Below, one piece after another: positions 1-10,385 of a DNA stretch of 64,000 nt; the stretch's first letter is position 1; each line of letters starts with the position of its first letter. Source of the stretch: Pseudomonas eucalypticola (GTDB lineage Bacteria > Pseudomonadota > Gammaproteobacteria > Pseudomonadales > Pseudomonadaceae). A program made the translations under genes and the position numbers. The notes below the pieces were generated by a model, which did not search any database, was not told where the DNA came from, and was given only the letters and a program-made list of their open reading frames with translations. The DNA is taken from contig NZ_CP056030.1 in assembly GCF_013374995.1 (NCBI RefSeq), forward strand, positions 1,334,501 through 1,398,500. The letters run 5' to 3'.

Positions 1-587
1 TGCACCAGGTCATGGGCGCCGCCGATCTGGTCAATGCCAAGTTGGCGATCCTCAACGAGAAGGCCAGCAACATCAACCAGGTGGTGGTGACCATCGTCAA
101 GGTGGCCGACCAGACCAACCTGCTGTCGCTCAACGCTGCCATCGAGGCCGAAAAGGCCGGTGAATATGGCCGCGGCTTCGCCGTGGTCGCCACTGAAGTG
201 CGGCGCCTGGCCGACCAGACCGCGGTGGCCACCTACGACATCGAGCAGATGGTGCGCGAAATCCAGTCGGCGGTGTCGGCCGGCGTGATGGGCATGGACA
301 AATTCTCCGAAGAAGTGCGCCGCGGCATGTTCGAGGTGCAGCAGGTCGGCGACCAGCTGTCGCAGATCATCCAGCAGGTGCAGGCCCTGGCGCCGCGGGT
401 GCTGATGGTCAACGAGGGGATGCAGGCCCAGGCGACCGGGGCCGAACAGATCAACCATGCGTTGTCGCAGCTGGGCGACGCCAGCAGCCAGACCGTCGAG
501 TCCTTGCGCCAGGCCAGCTTTGCCATCGACGAGCTGAGCCAGGTGGCGGCAGGCCTGCGCGGTGGCGTCTCGCGTTTCAAAGTCTGA
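1..587 (+). CDS. wspA: WspA, methyl-accepting chemotaxis-type surface sensor (3' part only)
   Basis: The reading frame is open to the left edge of the window, so only the last ~194 residues are seen. They form the cytoplasmic signalling hairpin of an MCP: the tip motif ([18 protein letters not shown]) lies near residue 40 of the visible part, followed by a long coiled coil. The usual tip reads IEAARAG; here it is IEAEKAG. In the Wsp system the receptor responds to surface contact and drives the WspE kinase. The stop codon overlaps the wspB start by one base (TGATG), indicating translational coupling. The identity rests on this tip plus the complete wspB-R set downstream. Confidence 0.9.
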   Translation, partial: HQVMGAADLVNAKLAILNEKASNINQVVVTIVKVADQTNLLSLNAAIEAEKAGEYGRGFAVVATEVRRLADQTAVATYDIEQMVREIQSAVSAGVMGMDKFSEEVRRGMFEVQQVGDQLSQIIQQVQALAPRVLMVNEGMQAQATGAEQINHALSQLGDASSQTVESLRQASFAIDELSQVAAGLRGGVSRFKV

Positions 588-1120
588 TGAGCGCACCGTT
601 GCGGCCCCATGAAGCTGCGCCTGCCGCGCAGGGCAAACTGTTTCTGGTGTTCCGGGTGGGAGACCAGCGCTTTGCCTTGGCCGCCACCGACATCGGCGAG
701 GTGCTGCCCTGTGTGGCGTTGAAGCCGGTGCCGCAGGCTCCCGCCTGGGTCGCCGGTATCTTTGCCCACCGCGGGCGGATAGTCCCGGTGGTCGACGTGA
801 GCCAGTTGATGTTCGGCACCCCGGCCTCCCAGCGCACCAGCACGCGTCTGGTATTGGTGCATTACCACACCGGGCCGGGGCAGGGTGACCAGCGCCTGGG
901 GCTGGTGCTTGAGCACGCCACGCAAACCCTGCGTTGCCCAGCGCAAGACTTTCGCCCCTATGGCGTGTCCAACCGAGAGGCGCCATACCTGGGGCCGGTG
1001 CGCGAGGACGAGCACGGTTTGCTGCAGTGGGTAGGCGTGCAGGACCTGCTCGATGAGCGCGTGCGCGACCTGCTGTTCGCCCCCCGATGGGCCGAGCAGC
1101 TCACGGACGGAAATGGGTGA
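587..1120 (+). CDS. wspB: WspB, CheW-like coupling protein
   Basis: This 177-residue protein has a single CheW domain: the core starts around residue 20 (LVFRVGDQRFALAATDIGEVLP), followed by the usual CheW strand motif with GIFAHRGRIVPVVD. It should link the receptor WspA to the kinase WspE. It is the first of two CheW-type proteins in the operon (WspD is the second). The ATG overlaps the wspA stop, and its own TGA overlaps the wspC ATG in the same TGATG arrangement. Position and domain both support the call. Confidence 0.93.
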   Translation: MSAPLRPHEAAPAAQGKLFLVFRVGDQRFALAATDIGEVLPCVALKPVPQAPAWVAGIFAHRGRIVPVVDVSQLMFGTPASQRTSTRLVLVHYHTGPGQGDQRLGLVLEHATQTLRCPAQDFRPYGVSNREAPYLGPVREDEHGLLQWVGVQDLLDERVRDLLFAPRWAEQLTDGNG

Positions 1121-2376
1121 TGGACAACGACCCCCGCTTTTTCAAATACCTGCGTGATCGCATCGGCCTCGATGTGGCCTCGGTGGGCGCCCCCATGATC
1201 GAGCGCGCCGTGCGCCAGCGTTGCGCCGCCAGCGGTGCCGCCGACCTGGACGGCTATTGGGGCGTGTTGCAGCTCAGTGGCGCCGAACAGCAGGCCCTGA
1301 TCGAAGCGGTGATCGTGCCTGAAACCTGGTTCATGCGTTACCCGGAAACCTTCGCTGCCTTGGTCCGTGTGGCCCAGGCGCGCCTGCTGGAGCTGAAGGC
1401 TACCCGGCCACTGCGCATCCTCAGCCTGCCCTGTTCCACTGGCGAGGAGCCTTACTCCATCGCCATGGCCTTGTTCGACGCGGGCATCAGTGCGGCGTCG
1501 TTCACCATCGATGGCGTGGACATCAGCCCGATTTCCGTGGCCAAGGCCCAGCGCGGCGTATATGGCCGCAATTCGTTCCGCGGCAGCGACCTGAGCTTCC
1601 GCGATCGCTACTTCGAAGCAGCGGACGACGGTTATTGCCTGCTCGCGCGGGTGCATCAGCAGGTTCGTTTGCACGTGGGCAATGTGCTCGACCCAGCCCT
1701 TCTCAAGGGTGAGGCACCCTACGATTTCGTGTTCTGCCGCAACCTGTTGATCTATTTCGATGTGGACACCCAGCGCCGTGTCTTCGAGGTGCTCAAGGGC
1801 TTCAACGACCCGGCCGGCGTGCTGTTCATCGGCCCTGCCGAGGGTAGCCTGCTGGCGCGCCTGGGCATGCGCCCGCTGGGCGTGCCCCAGTCGTTCGCCT
1901 TTGTGCGCACCGAACCGGCCCCCGTTGAACCCGCCGCCCCGGTGCGAGCGGTGGCGCCACCCCGGCCCGCTGCGCCGCCGGTGCGTGCGCGCCCTTCACT
2001 GCCCTTGCCTCCGGTAGCTCAAGTGAAACCGCCCGCGGCCGAAAAAGCAGTACAGGTGACGCTCGAACAGATCGCCAGCCTGGCCAACGAAGGCAAGCGC
2101 CTGGAGGCCATGCAGGCCTGCGACGCCTACCTCAAGCACCATGGGCCTGATGCACAGGCATTCTACTGGCTCGGTTTGCTCAACGATGTCGGTGGCGATG
2201 CGCGCAAGGCCCAGGATTTTTATCGCAAGGCGCTGTACCTGCAGCCGCAGCATCCTGAAGCACTGGCGCACCTGGCCATGCTGCTGGCCGCCCAGGGCGA
2301 CAGCGTGGGCGCCCGCCGCCTGCAGGAACGCGCCGCGCGCAGTGAACGTACCGCCGACAGTGAGCGTAAACGATGA
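1120..2376 (+). CDS. wspC: WspC, CheR-type MCP methyltransferase with C-terminal TPR
   Basis: The 418-residue protein has a CheR N-terminal helical domain, then a SAM-binding methyltransferase domain (PCSTGEEPYSIAMAL near residue 105; FVFCRNLLIYFD near 205). A Pro/Ala-rich linker (about 265-305) follows, then a TPR segment (about 320-410). It would methylate WspA glutamates and keep the system active, opposed by WspF. I chose ATG 1120, which overlaps the wspB stop and begins MDNDPRFFKYL. An in-frame ATG at 1087 lies inside wspB and is less likely. The 3' end overlaps wspD by 4 bases (ATGA). Confidence 0.94.
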   Translation: MDNDPRFFKYLRDRIGLDVASVGAPMIERAVRQRCAASGAADLDGYWGVLQLSGAEQQALIEAVIVPETWFMRYPETFAALVRVAQARLLELKATRPLRILSLPCSTGEEPYSIAMALFDAGISAASFTIDGVDISPISVAKAQRGVYGRNSFRGSDLSFRDRYFEAADDGYCLLARVHQQVRLHVGNVLDPALLKGEAPYDFVFCRNLLIYFDVDTQRRVFEVLKGFNDPAGVLFIGPAEGSLLARLGMRPLGVPQSFAFVRTEPAPVEPAAPVRAVAPPRPAAPPVRARPSLPLPPVAQVKPPAAEKAVQVTLEQIASLANEGKRLEAMQACDAYLKHHGPDAQAFYWLGLLNDVGGDARKAQDFYRKALYLQPQHPEALAHLAMLLAAQGDSVGARRLQERAARSERTADSERKR

Positions 2377-3056
2377 TTGGCCTGGCTTCGCTGGATGTCA
2401 TCCAAGGGGATGGCGAAGCGATTGACGATTGCTGGAACCGCATCGGTATCCACGGTGACAAGTCGTGCCCTTTGCTGGCCGACCATATCCATTGCCGTAA
2501 TTGCCAGGTGTACGCGGCGGCCGCCGTGCGCCTGCTGGACCGCTATTCCCTGAGTCGCGACACCCTGCACGGCGAGGTGGCCCAAACCCCGGGGCAAGTG
2601 GCGTCGCGCTCGCTGGTGGTGTTCCGCCTGGCTGAAGAATGGCTGGCCCTGGCCACCCGCTGCCTGGTGGAAATTGCCCCGATGCAGCCCGTGCACTCGC
2701 TGCCGCACCAGCGCTCGCGGGCTTTGCAGGGCGTGGCTAACGTGCGTGGCGCGCTGGTACCCAGCCTGTCGCTGGCCGAGTTGCTGGGCGTGGACGTCAG
2801 TGTCAACCCGACGACCTCTGCGCGTATCGTCCCGCGCCTGTTGATCCTGGCGGCCGCCGGTGGTTCGGTGGTGGTGCCGGTGGATGAAGTGGACGGGATT
2901 CACCGTATCGACCTCGGCGAACTGGAGAAGGCTTCGCAGGCCGCTGGGCAGGCCGGCACGCGCTTCACCCGTTCAGTGCTGCCCTTCAAGGGGCGCAGCG
3001 TGCGGGTGCTGGACGAGACCCAACTGCTCGATGCCGTTTCCCGGAGCCTGACATGA
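2373..3056 (+). CDS. wspD: WspD, CheW-like coupling protein
   Basis: This 227-residue protein has a short N-terminal extension with a Cys-rich stretch (CPLLADHIHCRNC, about residues 31-43), followed by a CheW domain (VFRLAEEWLALATRCLVEI near residue 85). It is the second coupling protein of the operon and likely sits in the receptor-kinase array. The start overlaps wspC by 4 bases and the end overlaps wspE by 4 bases. Whether the CxnHxxC cluster binds metal cannot be told from the sequence. Confidence 0.93.
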   Translation: MIGLASLDVIQGDGEAIDDCWNRIGIHGDKSCPLLADHIHCRNCQVYAAAAVRLLDRYSLSRDTLHGEVAQTPGQVASRSLVVFRLAEEWLALATRCLVEIAPMQPVHSLPHQRSRALQGVANVRGALVPSLSLAELLGVDVSVNPTTSARIVPRLLILAAAGGSVVVPVDEVDGIHRIDLGELEKASQAAGQAGTRFTRSVLPFKGRSVRVLDETQLLDAVSRSLT

Positions 3057-5341
3057 CCCCAGAGCAAATGCGCGATGCCTCGCTGCTGGAGCTGTTTGCC
3101 CTGGAAGCCGAGGCCCAGACCCAGGTGCTCAACGCCGGCTTGCTGGAGCTGGAGCGCAACCCCACCCAGGCCGAGCAATTGGAAGCCTGTATGCGCGCGG
3201 CCCACTCGCTCAAGGGCGCGGCGCGGATCGTCGGCGTCGATGCCGGGGTCAGCGTCGCCCATGTGATGGAGGATTGCCTGGTCAGCGCCCAGGAAGGCCG
3301 GCTGCTGCTGACGCCGGAGCACATCGACGCCCTGTTGCACGGCACCGACCTGCTGATGCGCATCGCCAGCCCTGAGGGTGCGCCCACCGCCGAGGACATC
3401 GCCGCCTATTCGGTGCGCATGACCGGCTTGCTCGACCCCTCGGCGCTGCCGCCGCCTGCGCGCCCCCCGGCACCACCCGCTCCGGTTGTCGAGGCGCCAG
3501 CGCCGCCGGCGTCGCTGGAGCCCGAACCCGAAGCGCTGCCCGAGACCGTGCCGGGCCCGGAGCCACGCCGCGCCAAGGGCGCGGTGGAGGGTGGCGAGCG
3601 GGTGCTGCGGGTCACCGCCGAGCGGCTCAACAGCCTGCTGGACCTGTCCAGCAAGTCGTTGGTGGAAACCCAGCGGCTCAAGCCTTACCTGGCCACCATG
3701 CAGCGCCTCAAGCGCATGCAGGGGCAAAGCCAGCGGGCGCTGGACGGCCTGCGCGAGCACCTGCAGGCCACGCAGCAGACCGACGAGGTCTACGACGCCC
3801 TGACCCTGGTGCAGGGCTTGCTGGCCGAAACCCAGCAAATGCTGGTGTACCAGACCAGCGAACTGGACGAGTTCGGCTGGCAGGCCAGCCAGCGCGCGCA
3901 ACTGCTTTACGACACGGCCCTGGCCTGCCGCATGCGGCCGTTCGCCGACGTGCTGGGCGGGCAGGGGCGCATGGTCCGCGACCTGGGTCGCTCGCTGGGC
4001 AAACAGGTGCGCCTGGATATCGACGGTGAGAAAACCCAGGTCGACCGCGATGTGCTGGAAAAGCTCGAAGCGCCGTTGACCCACTTGTTGCGCAACGCTG
4101 TCGACCACGGTATCGAAAGCCCTGAACAGCGCTTGCTCGCCGGCAAGCCCGCCGAAGGCCGGGTACTGCTGCGCGCCGCGCACCAGGCCGGCCTGCTGGT
4201 GCTGGAACTGAGCGATGACGGCGGCGGCGTCGACCTGGAGCGCCTGCGCCGCAGCATTGTCGAGCGCAACCTGTCGCCCGCCGAGACCGCGGCCCAGCTC
4301 AGCGAAGAAGAGTTGCTGACGTTTCTGTTCCTGCCGGGCTTCAGCCTGCGCGACAAGGTCACCGAAGTCTCCGGGCGCGGTGTCGGGCTGGACGCGGTGC
4401 AGCACATGATGCGTCAGTTGCGCGGCTCGGTGGTGTTGACCCAGGTGCAGGGCCAGGGCAGCTGCTTTCACATCGAAGTGCCCTTGACCCTGTCGGTGGT
4501 GCGTAGCCTGGTGGTGGAGGTTGGCGACGAAGCCTATGCGTTTCCGCTGGCCCATATCGAGCACACGCTGGACTTGCCGGCCGAAGACATTGTCCAGCTC
4601 GAAGGCCGCCAGCACTTCTGGTACGAAGGCCGCCACGTGGGCCTGGTCGCCGCCAGCCAACTGCTGCAGCGTCCGGCGGGGCAGGGGGGCGGTGACTCCC
4701 TGCGGGTGGTGGTGATCCGGGAGCGCGACGCCATTTATGGCGTGGCGGTGGAGCGCTTCATCGGCGAACGCACCCTGGTGGTGCTGCCCCTGGATGCCCG
4801 CCTGGGCAAAGTCCAGGACATTTCCGCCGGCGCCCTGCTGGATGACGGCTCGGTGGTGTTGATCATCGACGTCGAGGACATGCTGCGCTCGGTGGAAAAA
4901 CTGCTCAATACCGGGCGCCTGGAACGCATCGACCGGCGCAACCAGCGCGGCGTCGAGCAGGCGCGCAAGCGTGTGCTGGTGGTGGACGACTCGCTGACCG
5001 TGCGTGAACTGCAGCGCAAGCTGCTCAGCCATCGCGGCTACGACGTGGCGGTGGCGGTGGACGGCATGGATGGCTGGAACGCCCTGCGCGGCGAGGATTT
5101 CGACCTGCTGATCACCGACATCGACATGCCACGCATGGATGGCATCGAACTGGTGACCCTGGTGCGCCGCGACAGCCGCCTGCAATCGCTGCCGGTAATG
5201 GTGGTGTCCTACAAGGACCGTGAAGAAGACAGACGGCGTGGCCTGGACGCCGGCGCCGACTACTATCTGGCCAAGGCCAGTTTCCACGACGACGCCCTGC
5301 TCGACGCCGTGGTGGAGTTGATCGGGAGTGCCCAGGGATGA
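3053..5341 (+). CDS. wspE: WspE, hybrid CheA-type histidine kinase with receiver domain
   Basis: The 762-residue protein has, in order: an HPt domain with phospho-accepting His51 (AAHSLKGAAR); a Pro/Ala-rich linker (about 130-180); dimerisation and HATPase domains (N box HLLRNAVDHGIE near 346; G boxes SDDGGGVD and SGRGVGLDAV); a CheW-like regulatory domain (about 480-620); and a C-terminal receiver (VLVVDDS near 645, phospho-Asp in ITDIDMPRMDG near 690, conserved Lys in YYLAKAS). In the known pathway it phosphorylates WspR and WspF. All catalytic signatures are intact. It overlaps both neighbours by 4 bases. Confidence 0.95.
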   Translation: MTPEQMRDASLLELFALEAEAQTQVLNAGLLELERNPTQAEQLEACMRAAHSLKGAARIVGVDAGVSVAHVMEDCLVSAQEGRLLLTPEHIDALLHGTDLLMRIASPEGAPTAEDIAAYSVRMTGLLDPSALPPPARPPAPPAPVVEAPAPPASLEPEPEALPETVPGPEPRRAKGAVEGGERVLRVTAERLNSLLDLSSKSLVETQRLKPYLATMQRLKRMQGQSQRALDGLREHLQATQQTDEVYDALTLVQGLLAETQQMLVYQTSELDEFGWQASQRAQLLYDTALACRMRPFADVLGGQGRMVRDLGRSLGKQVRLDIDGEKTQVDRDVLEKLEAPLTHLLRNAVDHGIESPEQRLLAGKPAEGRVLLRAAHQAGLLVLELSDDGGGVDLERLRRSIVERNLSPAETAAQLSEEELLTFLFLPGFSLRDKVTEVSGRGVGLDAVQHMMRQLRGSVVLTQVQGQGSCFHIEVPLTLSVVRSLVVEVGDEAYAFPLAHIEHTLDLPAEDIVQLEGRQHFWYEGRHVGLVAASQLLQRPAGQGGGDSLRVVVIRERDAIYGVAVERFIGERTLVVLPLDARLGKVQDISAGALLDDGSVVLIIDVEDMLRSVEKLLNTGRLERIDRRNQRGVEQARKRVLVVDDSLTVRELQRKLLSHRGYDVAVAVDGMDGWNALRGEDFDLLITDIDMPRMDGIELVTLVRRDSRLQSLPVMVVSYKDREEDRRRGLDAGADYYLAKASFHDDALLDAVVELIGSAQG

Positions 5342-6348
5342 AAATTGCCATCGTCAACGACATGCCCATGGCCGTCGAGGCCTTGCGCCGGGCCGTGGCG
5401 TTCGAGCCGGCGCACCAGGTGATCTGGGTCGCCACCAATGGCGCCGAGGCTGTGGCACGCTGTGCCGAGCAACTGCCCGACCTGATCCTGATGGACCTGA
5501 TCATGCCGGTCATGGATGGCGTTGAGGCCACGCGCCAGATCATGGCCGCCACGCCGTGCGCCATTGTCATCGTCACCGTCGATCGCCAGCAGAATGTGCA
5601 TCGGGTGTTCGAAGCCATGGGCCACGGGGCCCTGGACGTGGTCGACACCCCGGCGCTGGGTGCCGGCAACCCTCGCGATGCCGCCGCGCCGCTGTTGCGC
5701 AAGATCCTCAACATCGGCTGGCTGATCGGCCAGCGCGGCACGCCCGTCAAGGCGGTGCCCACACCCTTGCGCAGCGGCACCCAGCGCAGCGGCTTGGTGG
5801 CCATCGGCTCCTCGGCCGGCGGGCCGGCAGCACTTGAAGTACTGCTCAAGGGCTTGCCGAAAAACTTTCCTGCGGCCATTGTGCTGGTGCAGCATGTGGA
5901 CCAGGTGTTCGCCGCGGGCATGGCCGACTGGCTGGCCGGGGCTTCGGGCCTGAACGTGCGGCTTGCCAGGGCGGGCGAACCGCCGCAACCTGGCGTAGTA
6001 TTGCTGGCGGGTACCAACCACCATATCCGCCTGCTCAACGACGGCACGCTGGCCTACACGGAGGAGCCGGTGAACGAGATCTACCGTCCATCCATCGACG
6101 TGTTCTTCGAGAGCGTCGCGCGTTTCTGGCGCGGTGACGCGGTTGGCGTATTGCTGACGGGCATGGGCCGCGATGGCGCCCAAGGGCTCAAACTGTTGCG
6201 CCAGCAGAATTTCCTGACCATCGCCCAGGACCAGCAAAGCAGTGCGGTGTATGGCATGCCCAAAGCGGCAGCGGCCATTGATGCGGCGGTGGAAATCCGC
6301 CCACTGGAGCGTATTGCTCCCAGACTGATGGAAATTTTTCAGCCATGA
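5338..6348 (+). CDS. wspF: WspF, CheB-type methylesterase response regulator
   Basis: The 336-residue protein has a receiver domain (phospho-Asp near residue 54 in LILMDLIMPVMDG) and a CheB methylesterase domain with the catalytic Ser in IGSSAGGP (near 160), His in VLVQHVDQ (near 186) and Asp in GMGRDGAQG (near 280). The N-terminal acidic pair reads ND (IVNDMP) rather than DD. WspF demethylates WspA and resets the system. In other pseudomonads its loss gives constitutive WspR activity and wrinkly colonies. No truncation is seen here, so the negative arm should work. Confidence 0.95.
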   Translation: MKIAIVNDMPMAVEALRRAVAFEPAHQVIWVATNGAEAVARCAEQLPDLILMDLIMPVMDGVEATRQIMAATPCAIVIVTVDRQQNVHRVFEAMGHGALDVVDTPALGAGNPRDAAAPLLRKILNIGWLIGQRGTPVKAVPTPLRSGTQRSGLVAIGSSAGGPAALEVLLKGLPKNFPAAIVLVQHVDQVFAAGMADWLAGASGLNVRLARAGEPPQPGVVLLAGTNHHIRLLNDGTLAYTEEPVNEIYRPSIDVFFESVARFWRGDAVGVLLTGMGRDGAQGLKLLRQQNFLTIAQDQQSSAVYGMPKAAAAIDAAVEIRPLERIAPRLMEIFQP

Positions 6349-6400
6349 CTCCAAGTAGCACGCCATGCCGACATACAGGCAGTGACCGGGTGGACAACGC

Positions 6401-7408
6401 ATGATTGACCTGCAGATCGAAGAGTTCAAGGCCACCGACGAGAACAAGGCCATGGTGCTGCTCGTCGACGACCAGGCCATGATCGGCGAAGCGGTGCGTC
6501 GTGGCCTGGCCAGCGAAACCAATATCGACTTCCATTTCTGCGCCGACCCCCACCAGGCCATCGAGCAGGCCGTGCGGCTCAAGCCGACGGTGATCCTGCA
6601 GGACCTGGTGATGCCGGGGCTGGATGGCCTGACCCTGGTGCGCGATTACCGCAACCACCCGGCCACCAAGGACATCCCCATCATCGTGCTGTCCACCAAG
6701 GAAGACCCTCTGGTCAAGAGCGCGGCGTTTTCCGCCGGGGCCAACGACTACCTGGTCAAATTGCCGGACACCATCGAGCTGGTGGCCCGCATTCGCTACC
6801 ACTCGCGCTCCTACCAGACCCTGCTGCAGCGCGACGAGGCCTACCGCGCCCTTCGTGTCAGCCAGCAGCAGTTGCTGGACACCAACCTGGTGCTGCAGCG
6901 GCTGATGAACTCCGACGGCCTTACCGGCCTGTCAAACCGCCGCCACTTCGACGAATACCTGGAACTGGAATGGCGGCGCGCGCTGCGTGACCAGACCCAG
7001 CTATCGCTGCTGATGATCGACGTCGACTACTTCAAGTCGTTCAACGACAGCTTTGGCCACCTGGACGGCGACGAGGCCCTGCGCCGTGTCGCCGACGCCA
7101 TCCGCGACAGTTGCAGCCGCTCCACCGACCTGCCGGCGCGCTACGGCGGCGAAGAGTTCGCCCTGGTGCTGCCCAACACCTCGCCCGGCGGTGCGCGGCT
7201 GGTGGCGGAAAAGCTGCGCCAGAGCATCACCGCCCTGAAAATCCCGCATATTTCCCCCAGCGAAGGCGCGCACCTGACCGTCAGCATCGGCCTGTCCACC
7301 CAGGTGCCCCAGGCCGGCAGCCACTGCCGGCAATTGATCTCGGCGGCCGACAAGGGCCTGTACCAGGCCAAGCACAACGGCCGCAATCAGGTCGGTATCA
7401 GCGACTGA
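6401..7408 (+). CDS. wspR: WspR, GGDEF response regulator (diguanylate cyclase)
   Basis: The 335-residue protein has an N-terminal receiver ([17 protein letters not shown], phospho-Asp in [11 protein letters not shown] near residue 68), a coiled-coil stalk (about 140-170), and a GGDEF domain with an intact GGEEF active site (ARYGGEEF near 250). An RxxD inhibitory site (RSTD) sits at the normal distance upstream. It makes c-di-GMP when phosphorylated by WspE and should be subject to product inhibition. Unlike the other wsp genes it does not overlap its neighbour; 52 bases separate it from wspF with no obvious terminator. Confidence 0.95.
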   Translation: MIDLQIEEFKATDENKAMVLLVDDQAMIGEAVRRGLASETNIDFHFCADPHQAIEQAVRLKPTVILQDLVMPGLDGLTLVRDYRNHPATKDIPIIVLSTKEDPLVKSAAFSAGANDYLVKLPDTIELVARIRYHSRSYQTLLQRDEAYRALRVSQQQLLDTNLVLQRLMNSDGLTGLSNRRHFDEYLELEWRRALRDQTQLSLLMIDVDYFKSFNDSFGHLDGDEALRRVADAIRDSCSRSTDLPARYGGEEFALVLPNTSPGGARLVAEKLRQSITALKIPHISPSEGAHLTVSIGLSTQVPQAGSHCRQLISAADKGLYQAKHNGRNQVGISD

Positions 7409-7495
7409 GCCGCCCGCTTGCAGGGCCGGGCGGGCTCGGCAGGTTCATGTCGCAAGTTTGCCGCCCAGCGGGCTGCCTCAGGGGCGCGAGTGCGT

Positions 7496-7501
7496 TATAC
7501 T
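7496..7501 (+). promoter_or_regulatory. Putative -10 element of the prfB promoter
   Basis: TATACT lies 40 bases upstream of the prfB ATG in the 132-base gap after wspR. No convincing -35 hexamer is seen at the right distance. A GC-rich imperfect hairpin just after the wspR stop (about 7409-7435) may end the wsp transcript but lacks a T-run. Confidence 0.4.
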
Positions 7502-7540
7502 CTCCGGCTTTTGACACGTTACGTACGAGTGCTGCCCGCC

Positions 7541-8636
7541 ATGGAAATCAACCCGATCCTGAACACCATCAAGGACCTGTCCGAGCGCTCCGAAACCATT
7601 CGGGGGTATCTTTGACTACGATCAAAAGCATGAGCGTCTGACCGAGGTCAACCGCGAGCTTGAAGATCCGGCAGTCTGGAACAACCCCGAGTATGCGCAG
7701 AACCTGGGCCGCGAGCGTTCGCTGCTGGCCCAGATCGTCGACACCCTGGACGAAATGTCCGCAGGCCTGGCCGATGCCAAGGACCTGCTGCTGATGGCTG
7801 CCGAGGAAGAAGACGAAGGCGCCGTCGCCGACGTCAGTGAAGAAGTCGACCGCTTGCGCGAGTCGCTGGAAAAGCTGGAATTCCGCCGCATGTTCAGCGG
7901 CGAGATGGACGCCAACAACGCCTACCTGGACATCCAGGCCGGTTCCGGCGGTACCGAAGCCCAGGACTGGGCCAACATCCTGCTGCGCATGTACCTGCGC
8001 TGGGCCGACAAGCGCGGCTTCGACACCACCATCATGGAGCTGTCGGCCGGTGAAGTGGCGGGTATCAAGGGCGCGACACTGCACATCAAGGGCGAGTATG
8101 CCTTTGGCTGGCTGCGCACCGAGATCGGCGTGCACCGCCTGGTGCGCAAGAGCCCGTTCGACTCGGGTAACCGCCGTCATACCTCGTTCTCGGCCGTGTT
8201 CGTGTCGCCGGAAATCGATGACAACATCGAAATCGACATCAACCCCGCGGACCTGCGCATCGACACCTACCGCTCCTCCGGTGCCGGTGGCCAGCACGTG
8301 AACACCACCGACTCGGCGGTTCGTATCACCCACGTGCCGACCAACACCGTGGTCAGCTGCCAGAACGAACGTTCCCAGCATGCGAACAAGGACACCGCCA
8401 TGAAAATGCTGCGGGCGCGCCTTTACGAGCAGGAAGTGCAGAAACGCAACGCCGCCTCCCAGGCCATGGAAGACAGCAAGTCGGACATCGGCTGGGGCCA
8501 CCAGATTCGTTCGTACGTACTGGATGCCTCGCGCATCAAGGACCTGCGCACCAACATCGAACGCAGTGACTGCGACAAGGTGCTGGACGGCGACATCGAC
8601 GAATACCTGGTAGCAAGCCTCAAGCAAGGCCTGTAA
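7541..8636 (+). CDS. prfB: Peptide chain release factor 2 (programmed +1 frameshift)
   Basis: RF2 recognises UGA and UAA stop codons and triggers peptide release. The gene is read in two frames. Codons 1-24 ([11 protein letters not shown]...) end at an in-frame TGA (7613-7615); a +1 shift at CTT continues at 7614 to give 364 residues, the normal RF2 length. The second frame carries the SPF anticodon-mimic motif (RKSPFDSGN) and the catalytic GGQ loop (SGAGGQHVN). The TGA is the autoregulatory site, not a mutation. It is followed by lysS, the usual partner. Confidence 0.97.
7602..7616 (+). promoter_or_regulatory. prfB programmed frameshift site
   Basis: GGGGGTATCTTTGAC contains the Shine-Dalgarno-like G-run, the slippery CTT and the UGA-C stop context at canonical spacing. 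The base before the G-run is C, where E. coli has A. Low RF2 stalls the ribosome at UGA and favours the shift. Confidence 0.95.
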
Positions 8637-8719
8637 GGCGAGCGCCCTGCGGGGCGCATTCGCCCGCGATCCCCGCCGCAAGGCGGGGGCAACAAACCCG
8701 TGATGGAATTTTTCAAGAC

Positions 8720-10222
8720 ATGAGCGACCAACAACTCGACCCGCAAGCCCTGCAACAGGAAGAAAACTCCCTGATCGCCCTGCGCAAGGAAAAGCTTGCT
8801 GCCGAGCGCGCCAAGGGCCAGGCCTTCCCCAATGACTTCCGCCGTGACAGCTATGCAGCCGACCTGCAGAAGCAGTACGTCGACAAGACCAAGGAAGAAC
8901 TGGAAGGCCTGGCTATTCCGGTGAAGGTTGCCGGTCGCATCATGCTCAACCGTGGCTCGTTCATGGTGATCCAGGACATGACCGGTCGCATCCAGGTCTA
9001 CGTCAACCGCAAGACCTTGCCCGAAGAAACCCTGGCCGCGGTGAAAACCTGGGACATGGGCGACATCATCGCCGCCGAAGGCACCCTGGCCCGTTCGGGC
9101 AAGGGCGACCTGTACGTGGAAATGACCAACGTGCGCCTGCTGACCAAGTCGCTGCGCCCGCTGCCGGACAAGCACCACGGCCTGTCCGACACCGAACAGC
9201 GCTACCGTCAGCGTTACGTTGACCTGATCGTCAACGAAGACGTGCGCCAGACTTTCCGTGTGCGTTCGCAGGTCATCGCCCACATCCGCAGCTTCCTGAT
9301 GAAGCGCGATTTCCTGGAAGTGGAAACGCCGATGCTGCAGACCATTCCAGGTGGCGCGGCGGCCAAGCCGTTCGAAACCCACCACAATGCGCTGGACATG
9401 CCGATGTTCCTGCGTATCGCCCCGGAGCTGTACCTCAAGCGCCTGGTGGTCGGCGGTTTCGAGAAGGTCTTCGAGATCAACCGCAACTTCCGTAACGAAG
9501 GCGTTTCGACCCGGCACAACCCCGAGTTCACCATGCTCGAGTTCTACCAGGCCCACGCCGACTACGAAGACAACATGGACCTGACCGAGGAGCTGTTCCG
9601 CGAGCTGGCCCAACTGGTCCTGGGAACCACCGACGTGCCGTACGGCGACAAGGTGTTCCATTTCGGCGAGCCGTTCGTGCGCCTGTCGGTATTCGACTCG
9701 ATTCTCAAGTACAACCCGGAACTGACCGCGGCTGACCTGACCGACATCGACAAGGCCCGCGAAATCGCCAAGAAAGCCGGCGCCAAGGTGCTGGGCTTCG
9801 AAGGCCTGGGCAAGCTGCAGGTGATGATTTTCGAAGAACTGGTCGAGCACAAGCTGGAGCAGCCGCACTTCATTACCCAGTACCCGTTCGAAGTGTCGCC
9901 ACTGGCCCGTCGCAACGACGACAACCCGAACGTCACCGACCGCTTCGAGCTGTTCATCGGCGGCCGCGAGATCGCCAACGCCTACTCCGAGCTCAATGAC
10001 GCGGAAGACCAGGCCGAGCGCTTCATGGCCCAGGTGGCCGACAAGGACGCCGGCGACGACGAAGCCATGCACTACGATGCCGACTTCGTCCGCGCGCTGG
10101 AATACGGCATGCCGCCAACGGCCGGTGAAGGCATCGGCATCGACCGCCTGGTGATGCTGCTGACCAACTCGCCGTCGATCCGCGACGTCATCCTGTTCCC
10201 GCACATGCGCCCGCAGGCCTGA
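8720..10222 (+). CDS. lysS: Lysyl-tRNA synthetase, class II
   Basis: This 500-residue enzyme charges tRNA-Lys. An N-terminal OB-fold anticodon-binding domain (about 60-170) is followed by the class II catalytic core with motif 2 ([20 protein letters not shown] near 250) and motif 3 ([13 protein letters not shown] near 475). The start ATG follows prfB after 83 bases that hold two GC-rich hairpins (around 8646-8663 and 8672-8694) without T-runs. They could modulate read-through but probably do not end the prfB-lysS transcript. Confidence 0.97.
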   Translation: MSDQQLDPQALQQEENSLIALRKEKLAAERAKGQAFPNDFRRDSYAADLQKQYVDKTKEELEGLAIPVKVAGRIMLNRGSFMVIQDMTGRIQVYVNRKTLPEETLAAVKTWDMGDIIAAEGTLARSGKGDLYVEMTNVRLLTKSLRPLPDKHHGLSDTEQRYRQRYVDLIVNEDVRQTFRVRSQVIAHIRSFLMKRDFLEVETPMLQTIPGGAAAKPFETHHNALDMPMFLRIAPELYLKRLVVGGFEKVFEINRNFRNEGVSTRHNPEFTMLEFYQAHADYEDNMDLTEELFRELAQLVLGTTDVPYGDKVFHFGEPFVRLSVFDSILKYNPELTAADLTDIDKAREIAKKAGAKVLGFEGLGKLQVMIFEELVEHKLEQPHFITQYPFEVSPLARRNDDNPNVTDRFELFIGGREIANAYSELNDAEDQAERFMAQVADKDAGDDEAMHYDADFVRALEYGMPPTAGEGIGIDRLVMLLTNSPSIRDVILFPHMRPQA

Positions 10223-10235
10223 CCGCAGTCGAACA

Positions 10236-10260
10236 AGCCGCCCCTCGGGGCGGCTTTTTT
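10236..10260 (+). terminator. Rho-independent terminator after lysS
   Basis: The stem AGCCGCCC/GGGCGGCT is followed immediately by six T residues, 13 bases after the lysS stop codon. Confidence 0.93.
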
Positions 10261-10385
10261 ATGGGTACAATTCACAGATGGCCGAGCAGACAACTGCCTG
10301 CCTGTAGACGCCCTCCGTGGGCGCGGGGTGAAGCCAGTTGTTGCATCGGCACCGACGGATCGGTTTCAACAAGAGGAATAGGGTA

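Noticed and set aside
2900..5287. A long minus-strand frame opposite wspE
   Set aside because: It is the antisense shadow of a well-supported gene in high-GC DNA; its His/Gln-rich translation has no domain and no ribosome site.
7541..7615. Premature stop in prfB
   Set aside because: The TGA is the conserved programmed frameshift site, not a mutation.
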